64,000 bases of DNA from Microbacterium sp. LWH13-1.2 (GCF_038397735.1 NZ_CP151635.1:2976001-3040000); one strand, 5' to 3'; shown: positions 19,316 to 28,196, counted from the first letter of the stretch. The notes: a model not told the origin generated them from the sequence alone. Numbers and translations: made by a program.

Positions 19316-19709
19316 CGCCGGCCTCCTTCACGAGTCGGATGTCCTCGCCCACCGCCTGCGCGGGGTTCTTCCGGGCGAGCACCTTGCGGAACTTCAGGAT
19401 GCCGAGCAGCGCGAACAGCAGCACGGCGAGGATCAGGATGCCGAGGACGGCGAGCGCCGACAGCCACACCGGCCACCAGGACGAGAGTCCCGCGATCGCG
19501 AACACCAGGATCACCGGCACGGCCCAGAACAGGAAGAACAGGGCGACCAGGAACCAGACGGACCCGATGCCCGCATCCTTCGCGGTCTTCGAGACCCACG
19601 CCTTGGCCGCATTGATCTCGGCCTTGACCAGGCTGCTGATGAGTTCGGGGAGGTCGCCGATCAGGGACAGCAGGCTGTCCTCGGCACGGTCGCGGTATCC
19701 GCGGGGCAT
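19302..19709 (-). CDS. Phage-holin-superfamily membrane protein (Act_holin_3/DUF1469-like)
   Basis: The protein has 135 residues, with an N-terminal amphipathic helix (SLLSLIGDLPELISSLVKAE) and then two long hydrophobic helices at about 48-75 and 80-105. This matches the actinobacterial holin-superfamily III proteins. Despite the name these are chromosomal envelope proteins, and nothing phage-like is nearby. The start is ATG 19709, one base after the YtxH-like stop; a frame extending further upstream would run through that gene. Confidence 0.83.
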   Translation of the reverse strand: MPRGYRDRAEDSLLSLIGDLPELISSLVKAEINAAKAWVSKTAKDAGIGSVWFLVALFFLFWAVPVILVFAIAGLSSWWPVWLSALAVLGILILAVLLFALLGILKFRKVLARKNPAQAVGEDIRLVKEAGDDEL

Positions 19710-19710
19710 G

Positions 19711-20133
19711 TCAGCTACCGGACTTCGCAGCGGTCGAGCTCGACGATGCCGGCTTCTTGACAGGGGGCTTCTTCGCAGCCGGCTTCTTCGCGGCGTCCTT
19801 GGCCTCGTCGACGGCGTCCTCGGTCGCATCGACGATGTCCTCCGCGGCCTTCTTGCCTGCGGCGACAGCCGAGTCGATACGCTGACCGGCGGTCTTGTCG
19901 CCGCCGCCTGCCGACTTGACGACCTTCTGCACGCCGGTCCAGATCGCACCGGGCACCGCCGCGGCCTTGTCGCCGACGTAGCCCTTGACCCGATCGACCT
20001 GCTCCTGCACAGGGTCGAGGTTCCAGACCTTGAGCCACTGCGTCTTGATCTGCTCGTAGCGCTCGCGGCCTGCGCGCGTTCCGAGCACGTATCCCACGCC
20101 GAGTCCTACGACGAGTCCGATCTTCCCCTTCAT
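19711..20133 (-). CDS. YtxH-like membrane protein with Lys/Ala-rich tail
   Basis: The 140-residue protein starts with a Gly-rich membrane helix (GKIGLVVGLGVGYVLGTRAG), the YtxH hallmark. It continues as an amphipathic region and ends in a disordered Ala/Lys/Pro/Ser tail. It leads a three-gene run with the holin-like and DUF3618 genes. GAGGAG lies upstream of the ATG at normal spacing. YtxH-type proteins are linked to general stress in Bacillus; the role here is inferred. Confidence 0.78.
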   Translation of the reverse strand: MKGKIGLVVGLGVGYVLGTRAGRERYEQIKTQWLKVWNLDPVQEQVDRVKGYVGDKAAAVPGAIWTGVQKVVKSAGGGDKTAGQRIDSAVAAGKKAAEDIVDATEDAVDEAKDAAKKPAAKKPPVKKPASSSSTAAKSGS

Positions 20134-20331
20134 GGGGTCTCCTCACGTTGTTCCGGTGTGAACGCCTGGGGCGAACCGGCGGTTCGGCGCCGCCTGCCAG
20201 GTGTCCAGCGTAGCCCCGTATGCCGATTTGGGCATCTATCGGGCAGAGGGTTGACAGCCGAGCGTCTTTCGGGTTGGCCCGGCAGGGCGGGCAGGCGCGA
20301 CCCGGCGATCACGACACGTCCGGTTCCCGGA

Positions 20332-21858
20332 TCAGTCCCAGAGCAGTGCTCGACGAAGGCGATCCGCTTCCTCTCGCGCATCCGGGATGACCTGCGCGAG
20401 ACCGGTGCCGGCGAGCCACGCCCCCACCGCTGCGACCCCGGAGACCGCCTGGATGGCGCTTCGCGCCGCCTCGCGTCGCGCGGCCGAGCCGATGATCGAT
20501 GCGGGCTGCGACTGCACGTAGCGCGCACGATGCGCGTCGACGAGGACGCTTTCGGGCAGCGGGACGCCGAGCAGAGCGGATGCTTCACGCAAGGCGAGTC
20601 GCGCAGCAGCGGCGTCGTCGAGGCCCGCTGTCGCAGCAGGCTCGCCCTGCGCCCCGAAGGAGACGCGCAGGAGGTGCCGGCCGCCGGCTGCGTCGCGCAC
20701 CCAGCCCCACTTCGCACTCGAGTGGGTCAGCGCCTTGGCCGTGTGACTTCCGGGGACAGTGAGCACACCGGTGCCACGAGGGGCGCCGTCCAACGCCGAC
20801 GCAGCCAGCAACAGGGTCACGATCTCGATCTCGGGGGCGTCGGCCGCCGTGGTCTCGGCGAGTGCGGGCACCGCCTTGTCGAGCAGCCGGCGCGCGACAT
20901 CCTCAGAGGTGGCGATCACGACCCCGTCGGCGGTGAGATCGAGATCTTCCGCCTCGCCGGCATCGGACTCATCGCTCGCGTCGACAGTCGTCTTCGCCTC
21001 GGCCCGCACCGACCAGGCATCCCCCGCCTGGGTGATGTCCGTCACGCGAGCGGCCGTGCGGACCACCCCGCCGAGTTTCTCGATGTCTGCGACGAGCGCC
21101 TCGACCAGCACCATCATGCCGCCGTCGATCCCCTCGACCGCGGCGCCGGGAGCCTGGGCGGCGCGCGCTGCGCTCTGCTCGCGCAGTGCCTGGACGGCTC
21201 CCGACAGCGAGCCGACGCTCGTCAGCGCGGCGTTGAGACCCGGAGCAGCGATGTCGACGTCGACGTCGTCGGGCGAGGCGGAGTACACACCGGTCGTCAC
21301 GGGTGCCACGAGACGATCGCGGACCTTGGCGCCCATGCGCGACGACACCAGCTTGCCGAGGCTGTGGTTGTGGCCGATCGTCAGCGGCGGGCGCACCCGA
21401 TCGAGGTACGCACGCCACGCTCCCGACCATCCGATGACGCGGCGGACGTCCTCCTGGAACGGGTTGCCGGGGATGCCGAGGATGCCGCCGACCGGCAACG
21501 GTGCGGCCCCGACACCGGGGATGCCGGCGAGCCAGGCGCCTCCTGCCGCGGGCGCGACGATGCGATCGGTGAGCCCGAGCTCCTCGAGGAGCGCGCGCAC
21601 CCGGCCGCCCCTGGTCGCGTAGCTCTCGGCGCCTGCGTCGACCACGATCCCGTCGAGCTCGGCACGACGGATCGCTCCGCCCACGGCATCCGAGCCCTCC
21701 AGCAGCGTCACGCGCATGCCGACCTTCACGCACTCGCGGGCTGCGATCAGCCCGCCGGCGCCTCCGCCGACCACGACGATGTGTCGCTTCGCCGCGCGGG
21801 CGACCAGATCTGCGGGCTCGGCACGGGTCGACTCACGGTTCGCGGGCTTCGGGGTCAT
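20332..21858 (-). CDS. hemY: Coproporphyrinogen III oxidase / protoporphyrinogen oxidase, FAD-dependent
   Basis: This 508-residue flavoenzyme (HemY/CgoX) oxidises coproporphyrinogen III to coproporphyrin III in the Gram-positive route, which the presence of chdC favours. The FAD motif VVVGGGAGGLIAA lies at residues 28-40, followed by the ribose-binding Glu in LLEGSDAVGGAIRR. The C-terminal part has the second FAD contact (VAAVGAWLAGTGLAQVI). AAAGGAT precedes the ATG. The gene follows an ArsR-type regulator gene by 82 bases and hemE further upstream, all on the same strand. Confidence 0.94.
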   Translation of the reverse strand: MTPKPANRESTRAEPADLVARAAKRHIVVVGGGAGGLIAARECVKVGMRVTLLEGSDAVGGAIRRAELDGIVVDAGAESYATRGGRVRALLEELGLTDRIVAPAAGGAWLAGIPGVGAAPLPVGGILGIPGNPFQEDVRRVIGWSGAWRAYLDRVRPPLTIGHNHSLGKLVSSRMGAKVRDRLVAPVTTGVYSASPDDVDVDIAAPGLNAALTSVGSLSGAVQALREQSAARAAQAPGAAVEGIDGGMMVLVEALVADIEKLGGVVRTAARVTDITQAGDAWSVRAEAKTTVDASDESDAGEAEDLDLTADGVVIATSEDVARRLLDKAVPALAETTAADAPEIEIVTLLLAASALDGAPRGTGVLTVPGSHTAKALTHSSAKWGWVRDAAGGRHLLRVSFGAQGEPAATAGLDDAAAARLALREASALLGVPLPESVLVDAHRARYVQSQPASIIGSAARREAARSAIQAVSGVAAVGAWLAGTGLAQVIPDAREEADRLRRALLWD

Positions 21859-21940
21859 GGGTCAATCCTTTCACCCGCAGCCTGGACGGCATCCGGTCAC
21901 AGACCGGAGAAACAGGCACGCGCGCTGGCGGGTCGCGCGC

Positions 21941-22279
21941 TCAGGCTTCAGCGGGAGTCTGTGCTCCACGGCCGGAGCCGCGTTTGCGCACCTCGCGGAG
22001 CACCATCTGCTCGGGGCACACGGTCGAGAGGAAGTCGCCGACCGAGAGCGCCAGGCGCTCGCCCACGAGCGAGTACAGGATGCGGTTGGCATCGCGGCGC
22101 TCGCTGACGAGACCGGCCTGACGGAGCACGCTGAGGTGCCTCGAGATGGTCGGCCCGCTCGACGAGAATCGTGAGGCGATCTCGCCCGCCGCGAGCTCTC
22201 CCTCTTTGAGGTCCTGGAGGATCTGACGCCGGGTCGGGTGGGCCAACGCGGCGAAGATGTCTGACGCGCTATCTGCCAT
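21941..22279 (-). CDS. ArsR/SmtB-family winged-helix regulator (SdpR-like)
   Basis: The 112-residue protein has the ArsR fold: ALAHPTRRQILQDLKEGEL, then the recognition helix SSSGPTISRHLSVLRQAGLV and the wing SERRDANRILYSL. None of the classical metal-binding cysteine pairs of the alpha3 or alpha5 site is present; one Cys lies near the end (FLSTVCPEQM). It therefore looks like a non-metal SdpR-type member. TATATT sits exactly six bases before the ATG, suggesting its own leaderless promoter. It lies between hemE and hemY, so control of heme genes is possible but unproven. Confidence 0.88.
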   Translation of the reverse strand: MADSASDIFAALAHPTRRQILQDLKEGELAAGEIASRFSSSGPTISRHLSVLRQAGLVSERRDANRILYSLVGERLALSVGDFLSTVCPEQMVLREVRKRGSGRGAQTPAEA

Positions 22280-22291
22280 GTTTGCAATATA
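22280..22291 (-). promoter_or_regulatory. Leaderless -10 element of the arsR-type gene
   Basis: TATATT on the minus strand (22286-22291) followed by GCAAAC and then the start codon places the transcription start at or next to the A of ATG. No clear -35 is seen. The region is AT-rich compared with its surroundings. Confidence 0.6.
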
Positions 22292-22329
22292 GCACCCGAG
22301 CTAGATAGGCCCGCAGTATCCCGGACCGA

Positions 22330-23352
22330 TCAGATCGAGTGCACCAGTTCGACGATGCGCGTGAGCTGGTCGGGGTCGGTCTCGGGCGGCACGCCGTGTC
22401 CGAGGTTGACGATGTGGCCACGGGCAGCGCGACCGCGCTCGACCACATCGCGCACATGGGCCTCGAGAACGGGCCAGGGAGCCGACAGGAGCGCCGGGTC
22501 GATGTTGCCCTGCACCGAGACGTCGGGTCCGAGGATCGCCGCGGCCTCGTCCAGCGGCAGCCGCCAGTCGACGCCCACTCCGTCTGCGATGCCGCCGAGT
22601 CGCATGTCGGCGAGGAACGGCCCGGTGCCCACACCGAAGTGGATGCTCGGCACGCCGATGCCCTCGAGAGCCACGTGGGAGTGCGGGGCGACGAAGGCGC
22701 GGTAGTCGGCGGTGCTCAGCGAGCCCGCCCACGAGTCGAACAGCTGCACGACGGATGCTCCGGCGTCGCGCTGGATCTCGAGGAAGCGCCGCGAGACCTG
22801 GGCCAGCCAGCCGGCGAGACGGTTCCACGACTCGGGATCCGAGTGCATCATGGCCCGAGCACGCAGGTGCTCCTTCGACGGGCCGCCCTCGACCAGGTAG
22901 GCGGCGAGAGTGAACGGCGCACCCGCGAAGCCGATCAGCGGGGTGTCGCCGAGCTCTGCCGTGACGATTCTCACGGCCTCGGCGATCGCGGTGCCGTCGA
23001 GCGAGAGCGGATCGATGGCCGTGATGCGATCGACGTCCGCCGCCGAGCGCACGGGGTTCGCGAAGACGGGCCCGCGGCCGGCCTCGATCTCGACGTCCAC
23101 ACCGGCGAGCCGCAGGGGGATGACGATGTCGCTGAAGAACACCGCGGCGTCGACACCGTGGCGACGCACCGGCTGCAGGGTGATCTCGGCGGCGAGGTCG
23201 GGCGTGAGGCAGGCGTCGAGCATGCGCGTTCCGACCCTCAGCTCGCGGTACTCGGGCAGCGACCTGCCCGCCTGCCGCATGAACCAGACGGGGGCATGCT
23301 CGGGACGGGGGCCGGTGAGGGCGCGCAGCAGCGGAGCGTCGGAGAGGGCCAT
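22330..23352 (-). CDS. hemE: Uroporphyrinogen decarboxylase
   Basis: It removes the four acetate carboxyls of uroporphyrinogen III to give coproporphyrinogen III. The 340-residue protein has the signature [18 protein letters not shown] near the N-terminus, the catalytic Asp in [10 protein letters not shown] and the conserved [19 protein letters not shown] 23352 was chosen because GGGAGGAT precedes it and it matches the normal family start; an upstream ATG would extend into the hemA promoter. It is divergent from hemA with only 61 bases between the starts, so both promoters overlap. Confidence 0.96.
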   Translation of the reverse strand: MALSDAPLLRALTGPRPEHAPVWFMRQAGRSLPEYRELRVGTRMLDACLTPDLAAEITLQPVRRHGVDAAVFFSDIVIPLRLAGVDVEIEAGRGPVFANPVRSAADVDRITAIDPLSLDGTAIAEAVRIVTAELGDTPLIGFAGAPFTLAAYLVEGGPSKEHLRARAMMHSDPESWNRLAGWLAQVSRRFLEIQRDAGASVVQLFDSWAGSLSTADYRAFVAPHSHVALEGIGVPSIHFGVGTGPFLADMRLGGIADGVGVDWRLPLDEAAAILGPDVSVQGNIDPALLSAPWPVLEAHVRDVVERGRAARGHIVNLGHGVPPETDPDQLTRIVELVHSI

Positions 23353-23401
23353 GGATCCATCCTCCCATCCGGTCCTGGGCCGACCTGCATGAAGCCTCAG
23401 G

Positions 23402-23413
23402 TAGAATCGATGC
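23402..23413 (+). promoter_or_regulatory. Leaderless -10 element of hemA
   Basis: TAGAAT is followed by six bases (CGATGC) and then the GTG start of hemA, so the mRNA is predicted to begin at the start codon. The same 61 bases must hold the divergent hemE promoter. Confidence 0.65.
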
Positions 23414-24718
23414 GTGCTGCTGGTTGTCACGGCGAGTCACAAGACCGCCTCCTTCGAATTGCTCGAACGCCTGAGCCGCACCCCCGACGACGTCGCCTCC
23501 ACTGTTGTGGACATGGCGTCCTGCGTGCAGGGTGCGGTCGTTCTTGCTACCTGCAACCGCTTCGAGGCCTACGTCGAGATGGACGAGCCGGTCACCGCCG
23601 CGGGTGCGATCGGCGTCGAGGCGGTGCTCGAAGCCGTCGAAGCCTCGACCGGCATCAGCACGGCAGAACTCGACGGCGCCTACGAGGTGCACTCCGGTCG
23701 CCGGGTCGCGGAGCATCTCTTCTCCGTCGCTTCAGGGCTCGAGTCCGTCGTCTCCGGCGAGGGCGAGATCGCAGGGCAGGTACGCCGCGCGCTGAAGTCC
23801 GCCCGCAAGGAGGGCACCACCTCCCCCGAACTCGAGCGACTGTTCCAGCGCGCGAGCCAGGCGCAGCGCAAGGTCAAGAACGTCACGGCTCTCGGTCGTG
23901 CGGGCCGGTCGCTCGTGCGACTCGCGCTCGAACTCGCCGACAGCCGAATCGCCGACTGGTCGACCGAGCGCGTGCTGCTCGTCGGCACCGGCGCCTACGC
24001 CGCGGTCACGCTCGCGACGCTCCGCGAACGCGGGGCCGTCAACATCTCGGTCTACTCGCCCTCCGGCCGCGCCGAGAAGTTCGCCGCGAAGCACGGCATC
24101 CGCCCGGTCGCGGCCGAGGACTACGCTCGCGTCGCTTCGCGATCGAGCCTGCTGATCACCTGCACGGCCGCCGCCGAACCCGTGCTGACGCCCCAGCATC
24201 TGCAGGCACCGACCGGCATCGCCCCCGAGGGATGCCCCGTCGCGTCGCACAGCCAGATGGTCGTCGACCTGGGCATGCCCCGCAATGTCGATCCTGCCGT
24301 CGCGACCCTCGAAGGCGTCGCGCTGCTCGACCTCGAGACCATCAGCCTGCACGCCCCGCTCGAAGAGCTGCAGGCGACCGATGCCGCTCGCACCGTCGTG
24401 CGCGAAGCCGCCGACACCTTCCACGTCGTCGGCAGCCGACAGAGCGTGACTCCGTCGGTCGTCGCCCTGCGGTCGCACATGTTCGCGCTGTTGGAAGCCG
24501 AGATCGGCCGCGCCCGTGCGCGCGGCGATGAAGACGGCAAGGTCGAGCAGGCGCTTCGCCACCTCACCGGCGTTCTGCTGCACACGCCGACCACTCGTGC
24601 GCACGAGCTCGCGGCCACCGGCCAGGCGGATGAATTCGCCGCCGCACTCTCGACGCTGTACGGCATCCAGCCGGTCGAGCCCGCGCAGGCGTCCGACGAC
24701 GCCGCCGCGACCGCCTGA
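23414..24718 (+). CDS. hemA: Glutamyl-tRNA reductase
   Basis: This NADPH enzyme reduces glutamyl-tRNA to glutamate-1-semialdehyde and is the entry point of the C5 pathway. In the 434-residue protein the catalytic cysteine is Cys47 in [29 protein letters not shown] and the NADP-binding [16 protein letters not shown] follow. The last part is the helical dimerisation domain with an Ala-rich end. The GTG start is fixed by TAGAAT six bases upstream. A strong hairpin follows the stop. Confidence 0.96.
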   Translation: MLLVVTASHKTASFELLERLSRTPDDVASTVVDMASCVQGAVVLATCNRFEAYVEMDEPVTAAGAIGVEAVLEAVEASTGISTAELDGAYEVHSGRRVAEHLFSVASGLESVVSGEGEIAGQVRRALKSARKEGTTSPELERLFQRASQAQRKVKNVTALGRAGRSLVRLALELADSRIADWSTERVLLVGTGAYAAVTLATLRERGAVNISVYSPSGRAEKFAAKHGIRPVAAEDYARVASRSSLLITCTAAAEPVLTPQHLQAPTGIAPEGCPVASHSQMVVDLGMPRNVDPAVATLEGVALLDLETISLHAPLEELQATDAARTVVREAADTFHVVGSRQSVTPSVVALRSHMFALLEAEIGRARARGDEDGKVEQALRHLTGVLLHTPTTRAHELAATGQADEFAAALSTLYGIQPVEPAQASDDAAATA

Positions 24719-24735
24719 GTCGCCACCCTCACTGC

Positions 24736-24760
24736 ACAGGATCCTTCGTCAGGATCCTGT
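24736..24760 (+). terminator. Hairpin terminator after hemA
   Basis: ACAGGATCC and GGATCCTGT pair perfectly over the 7-base loop TTCGTCA, followed by TCCCC. There is no long T run, which is usual in high-GC actinobacteria. Confidence 0.75.
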
Positions 24761-24862
24761 TCCCCGTGCTCGGGATTCGCACGACGACCGGGCCACGCGC
24801 ATCGCTCCTGCTTCATATCGTCGAACCATGACAAAGCCCATCCCCGGACGCAGACTGGGAGG

Positions 24863-25339
24863 ATGCTCGTGGATCCCGATGTGATCAGCATCATCGTCGC
24901 CCTCTTCGCCTTCAGCGCGACCGTGCTCGGCGGGGTCTCTCGCATGATCGCCCGTCAGTCCCGAGGGCTGGAGGTGCGTTTCGACAGGATCGACGAGCGG
25001 TTCACGTCGGTCGAAACCGACATCGCCGACCTGAAGACGGAACTCAAGGCGGACATCGCCGAGGTCAGAGTCGAGATGGCCGATCTCAGAACCGAACTCA
25101 AGGGCGACGTCGCCGAACTCAGAACCGAACTCAAGGGCGACATCGCCGATCTCAGAACCGAACTCAAGGGCGACATCGCCGAACTCAGAACCGAACTCAA
25201 GGGCGACATCGCCGAGCTGCGGGCCGAGCTGAAGCAGGAGATCCATGAGGTCAAGACCGAGCTCAAAGCCGATATCGCCGACCTCCGGGTCTCGATCGCG
25301 CGCTTGGAGGGCCCTCTCCCGAAGCTGCAGCGCATCTGA
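24863..25339 (+). CDS. Membrane-anchored coiled-coil protein with 11-residue repeats
   Basis: The family is not recognised. The 158-residue product begins with one membrane helix (about residues 7-27). The rest is an uninterrupted charged coiled coil, built largely from an 11-residue unit of the type Leu-Arg-Thr-Glu-Leu-Lys-Gly-Asp-Ile-Ala-Glu. Eleven-residue periodicity points to a nearly straight or right-handed hendecad coiled coil. It ends ARLEGPLPKLQRI. A shorter relative of the same design lies at 49503-49733, and both share CAGA(C/A)T-GGGAG(G/C) directly before the ATG. The start is fixed by CAGACT six bases upstream. Function unknown. Confidence 0.75.
   Translation: MLVDPDVISIIVALFAFSATVLGGVSRMIARQSRGLEVRFDRIDERFTSVETDIADLKTELKADIAEVRVEMADLRTELKGDVAELRTELKGDIADLRTELKGDIAELRTELKGDIAELRAELKQEIHEVKTELKADIADLRVSIARLEGPLPKLQRI
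25085..25216 (+). repeat. Four 33-bp tandem repeats coding for the coiled coil
   Basis: Near-identical 33-base units begin at 25085, 25118, 25151 and 25184 (CTCAGAACCGAACTCAAGGG followed by 13 more bases), with a diverged fifth unit at 25217. The high DNA identity between copies implies recent expansion within an older 11-residue protein repeat. Confidence 0.95.
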
Positions 25340-25375
25340 CTCCGGTCCGTGAGCGCGGGATGCCAGACTGGAGAC

Positions 25376-25948
25376 ATGGCCCTTCACATCACCGGAGACA
25401 CCGCCGCCGATGCCCTGCTCACCGACAACCCGCTCGCCCTTCTGGTCGGGATGCTGTTGGATCAGCAGGTTCCGATGGAGACCGCGTTCGCGGGTCCGCT
25501 CAAGATCGAGCAGCGCACCGGAGCCACGGATGCGTCCACCATCGCCGGTATGGACCCCGACGAGTTCCTCGAGGCATTCAAGGCCACCCCCGCGGTCCAC
25601 CGTTTCCCCGGCTCGATGGCCGCTCGGGTGCAGACCCTGTGCCAGGATCTCGTCGACCAGTGGGGCGGAGACGCGTCGGCGATCTGGACGGATGGCGATC
25701 CCTCTGGTGCAGAGGTACTGAAGCGTCTGAAGGCTCTGCCGGGGTTCGGTGAGCAGAAGGCCAAGATCTTCCTCGCGCTGCTCGGCAAGCAGTACGGCTT
25801 CACGGGTGCCGGCTGGCGCGAGGCCGCCGGCGACTACGGCGTCGAGGGCTCGTATCGCAGCGTCGCGGACATCGTGTCGCCCGAGTCACTGACCAAAGTG
25901 CGCGAGCACAAGAAGGCCATGAAGGCCGCGGCGAAGGCGAAAGCGTGA
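25376..25948 (+). CDS. HhH-GPD-type base-excision DNA repair protein
   Basis: The 190-residue protein resembles the compact actinobacterial HhH-GPD glycosylase family. It has an N-terminal helical part with LLVGMLLDQQVPMETAF and a helix-hairpin-helix-like LKALPGFGEQKAKIFLALLG near residue 125. It ends in a Lys/Ala-rich tail. I see no [4Fe-4S] cysteine cluster. Enzymes of this fold remove damaged bases, and the substrate is unknown. CAGACT lies six bases before the chosen ATG. The next gene overlaps by four bases, so the two are one transcript. Confidence 0.82.
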   Translation: MALHITGDTAADALLTDNPLALLVGMLLDQQVPMETAFAGPLKIEQRTGATDASTIAGMDPDEFLEAFKATPAVHRFPGSMAARVQTLCQDLVDQWGGDASAIWTDGDPSGAEVLKRLKALPGFGEQKAKIFLALLGKQYGFTGAGWREAAGDYGVEGSYRSVADIVSPESLTKVREHKKAMKAAAKAKA

Positions 25949-26370
25949 AGCCCACCGGCGACGACGTCGCAGGCCTCATCGCCCGTTCCAGCCCCGCGAT
26001 CCGTCGTCGGGATGCCGAGACACTGACGGCGCTGATGCAGGACATCACCGGTCGCGCGCCGCAGACCTGGGGCACGATCATCGGCTTCGGCAGCTGCCAT
26101 TACAGGTACCCGACGGGGACCGAGGGCGACAGCGGGCTGCTCGGCTTCGCGCCCCGCAAGGCAGCGACCACGATCTATCTGTTCGACGGCGTCGACGCCC
26201 ACGCAGACGCCCTCGCGAACCTCGGCCCGCACACCACCGGCGTCGGCTGCCTCTACATCAAAGACCTCGAGCAGATCGATCTCGGCGTGCTCCGTGGCAT
26301 CCTCGAGCGCTCGCTCGCGTGGGTCGAGGCCGGCGGCACAGATCAGGTGCAGCTCACCGTCACCGGCTGA
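25945..26370 (+). CDS. DUF1801-domain protein
   Basis: The 141-residue protein matches the DUF1801 pattern: MQDITGRAPQTWGTIIGFG, then YRYPTGTEGDSGLLGFAPRKA, and CLYIKDLEQIDLGVLRGIL near the end. The fold is a small alpha/beta domain of unknown function. The GTG start overlaps the glycosylase stop (GTGA), so translation is coupled. Confidence 0.85.
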   Translation: MKPTGDDVAGLIARSSPAIRRRDAETLTALMQDITGRAPQTWGTIIGFGSCHYRYPTGTEGDSGLLGFAPRKAATTIYLFDGVDAHADALANLGPHTTGVGCLYIKDLEQIDLGVLRGILERSLAWVEAGGTDQVQLTVTG

Positions 26371-26401
26371 TCAGGTCCCGCTGATCCGTCCGCGGGGCCC
26401 G

Positions 26402-26884
26402 TCAGCGGAGCACCTCGACCAGCGCCACCCACGAGACCACGATCGCGGACACGATCGCGAGCAGGCAACCGGCAGCCGCGAGGTAGAGCCCTGCCGGATG
26501 GCCGAGGCCGACGAAGACACCCGCGACGAAATACGCCGTGATCGGTAGGAATCCCACCAGATACTTCAGCGGTCTGGCGCGATCCGCCGGATCCGGGTCG
26601 CGCGCGATGAGCACGGTCGCGTGGATCTGGGATGCCGACGCGAGCAGAGCTGCGATGAACGTCAGACTGCCGAGCCAGACCCCGTCGATGCCGGGCACGA
26701 GACCCAGCGCCGATACCGCGAGCGCGAGCAGAAGCGCCGCAATGCCCGCGAGCAGCCGCGCGGTGAGGGTGCGCGACTTCACGATCTCCCCGATGTTGAC
26801 GCTCGCGGCGACGATGACGAGACCGGCGAGAGCAGCCGTCGCGCCCGCCATCGCCACGTTGAACTCGCTCCAGTCGTCGATCAT
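26402..26884 (-). CDS. Four-helix membrane protein of unknown function
   Basis: The product has 160 residues with about four transmembrane segments, beginning DDWSEFNVAMAGATAALAGL and VIVAASVNIGEIV. I do not recognise a named family, though similar small membrane proteins seem widespread in actinobacteria. I chose ATG 26884 over the in-frame ATG at 26908 because TATGCT lies exactly six bases before it, the leaderless layout used across the window, and the upstream ATG has no ribosome site. It converges with the DUF1801 gene. Confidence 0.75.
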   Translation of the reverse strand: MIDDWSEFNVAMAGATAALAGLVIVAASVNIGEIVKSRTLTARLLAGIAALLLALAVSALGLVPGIDGVWLGSLTFIAALLASASQIHATVLIARDPDPADRARPLKYLVGFLPITAYFVAGVFVGLGHPAGLYLAAAGCLLAIVSAIVVSWVALVEVLR

Positions 26885-26913
26885 GGGGTCAGCATAGAAG
26901 AACTCCATCCGTG

Positions 26914-26945
26914 GAAGACCCCCTCGTGCGAGCGAGGGGGTCTTC
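26914..26945 (-). terminator. Terminator of the epoxide hydrolase gene
   Basis: GAAGACCCCCTCG pairs perfectly with CGAGGGGGTCTTC across a 6-base loop, 24 bases after the hydrolase stop on the minus strand. Confidence 0.85.
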
Positions 26946-26968
26946 GGTCAGTTACGGAGGCGGACGGC

Positions 26969-28129
26969 TCAGCGCGCCCCGGCGAAGAACTCGCGGATGT
27001 CGCCGGCCAGCACCGCCGGGCGCTCGAGGGCAGCGAAGTGGCCGCCCTCGTCGAAGCGGTTCCAGTGGACGATGTTCGAGTTGTCGCGCTCCGCGAAGAC
27101 TCGGATCGTCTGGAAGTCGTCCTTGAAGACCGCGACACCGGTGCGTGCGGCGTTGATGTGCGGCTCCGCCCCCTCCCCCGCGTCGGCTCGCGCGTTCTCG
27201 AGGTAGCTGCGGCTCATGCCTGAGGCCGCGTTCGCGAACCAGGCGACGCTCACCTCGAGCAGGATCTGATCCAACCGCACGAGCGACGTACCGTTGCCGA
27301 ACGAGTTGAAGAGCTCGCTGTAGGCGAGCAATCCGATCGGAGAGTCGCTGATCCCCACCGAGACGGTCTGCGGGCGGGACGAGTTCATCGCGTTGTACCC
27401 GCCGACCGACTGGAACCACTGCATGTGCTCGAGCCCGGCATAGTCCTGCGGCTCGAGCTTCTCGAATTCGGCAGGGTCTCCGGAAGGGAACGAGAAGAGC
27501 TGCAGCACATGCAGTCCGAGGAAGCCGTCGGGGTTCAGCAGGCCGAGCTCACGCGCGACCATCGCGCCATTGTCGGAGCCATGGATCCCATAGCTGTCGT
27601 AGCCGAGCCCGCGCATCAGACGGTCGTACGCCGCAGCGACCCGCGCCGTCGTCCAGCCCGCCGAGGACAGCGGCTGCGAGAACCCGTAGCCGGGAGCATC
27701 CGGGATCACGACGTCGAAGGCGTCCTCCGCCCGACCTCCGTGCGCGACGGGATCGACCAGCTCGTCGATCAGGTCGAGGTAGTCGACCGCCGAGCCCGGG
27801 TAGGTGTGAGCGAGCAGCAGCGGCGTCGCTCCCTCATGCGCGGAGCGGACGTGGATGAAGTGCAGGTTCTGTCCGTCGATCTCGGTCGTGAAGTGCGGGA
27901 CGGCGTTGATGCGGGCCTCGGCGGCGGTCCAGTCGAACTCGCGCCAGGCGTCGAGCGCCTCGCTGAGGTAGGTGTTGGGTGCTCCCGCATCCCAGTCGTC
28001 CGTCGGCGAAGGCTGCGGAAGACGGGTCCGGGCGAGGCGATCATGCAGATCGGCGACCTCGGCGGCGGACACCGAGACGGTGAAAGGCATGGCGGAGAAG
28101 GGGCTGGGGGTGGTGTTCGTGTTGTCCAT
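26969..28129 (-). CDS. Epoxide hydrolase (EHN-domain alpha/beta hydrolase)
   Basis: The 386-residue protein has the N-terminal EHN region (about 12-115, FTVSVSAAEVADLHDRLART) followed by an alpha/beta-hydrolase core. The oxyanion element is HTYPGS, the nucleophile Asp186 sits in HGSDNGAMVAREL, and the catalytic His is in EGGHFAALERP near the C-terminus. Family members open epoxides to diols in the cytoplasm; the substrate is unknown. TACTCT is exactly six bases before ATG 28129, supporting this start. It is divergent from a WYL-domain regulator gene, its likely controller. Confidence 0.88.
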   Translation of the reverse strand: MDNTNTTPSPFSAMPFTVSVSAAEVADLHDRLARTRLPQPSPTDDWDAGAPNTYLSEALDAWREFDWTAAEARINAVPHFTTEIDGQNLHFIHVRSAHEGATPLLLAHTYPGSAVDYLDLIDELVDPVAHGGRAEDAFDVVIPDAPGYGFSQPLSSAGWTTARVAAAYDRLMRGLGYDSYGIHGSDNGAMVARELGLLNPDGFLGLHVLQLFSFPSGDPAEFEKLEPQDYAGLEHMQWFQSVGGYNAMNSSRPQTVSVGISDSPIGLLAYSELFNSFGNGTSLVRLDQILLEVSVAWFANAASGMSRSYLENARADAGEGAEPHINAARTGVAVFKDDFQTIRVFAERDNSNIVHWNRFDEGGHFAALERPAVLAGDIREFFAGAR

Positions 28130-28196
28130 ATCTCGAGAGTAGAAACCAACTAGGTTGAATATGTTCCTAATGAAAGAATCGCTTCCAGGAGTTCTC
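28130..28196. promoter_or_regulatory. Divergent promoter/operator between epoxide hydrolase and WYL regulator
   Basis: The 67-base gap holds the leaderless -10 TACTCT of the hydrolase (minus strand, 28136-28141), an inverted repeat CAAC-TAG-GTTG at 28147-28157 and a second near-palindrome GAATATGTTC just beyond. CCAGGAG marks the ribosome site of the regulator. The AT-rich inverted repeats are candidate binding sites for the regulator. Confidence 0.55.

Noticed and set aside
19302..19709. Prophage remnant based on the holin-family gene
   Set aside because: No other phage gene is present; this holin superfamily is a chromosomal actinobacterial membrane protein.
25085..25216. CRISPR-like array
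   Set aside because: The 33-bp units are contiguous without spacers and are in-frame coding repeats of a coiled coil.
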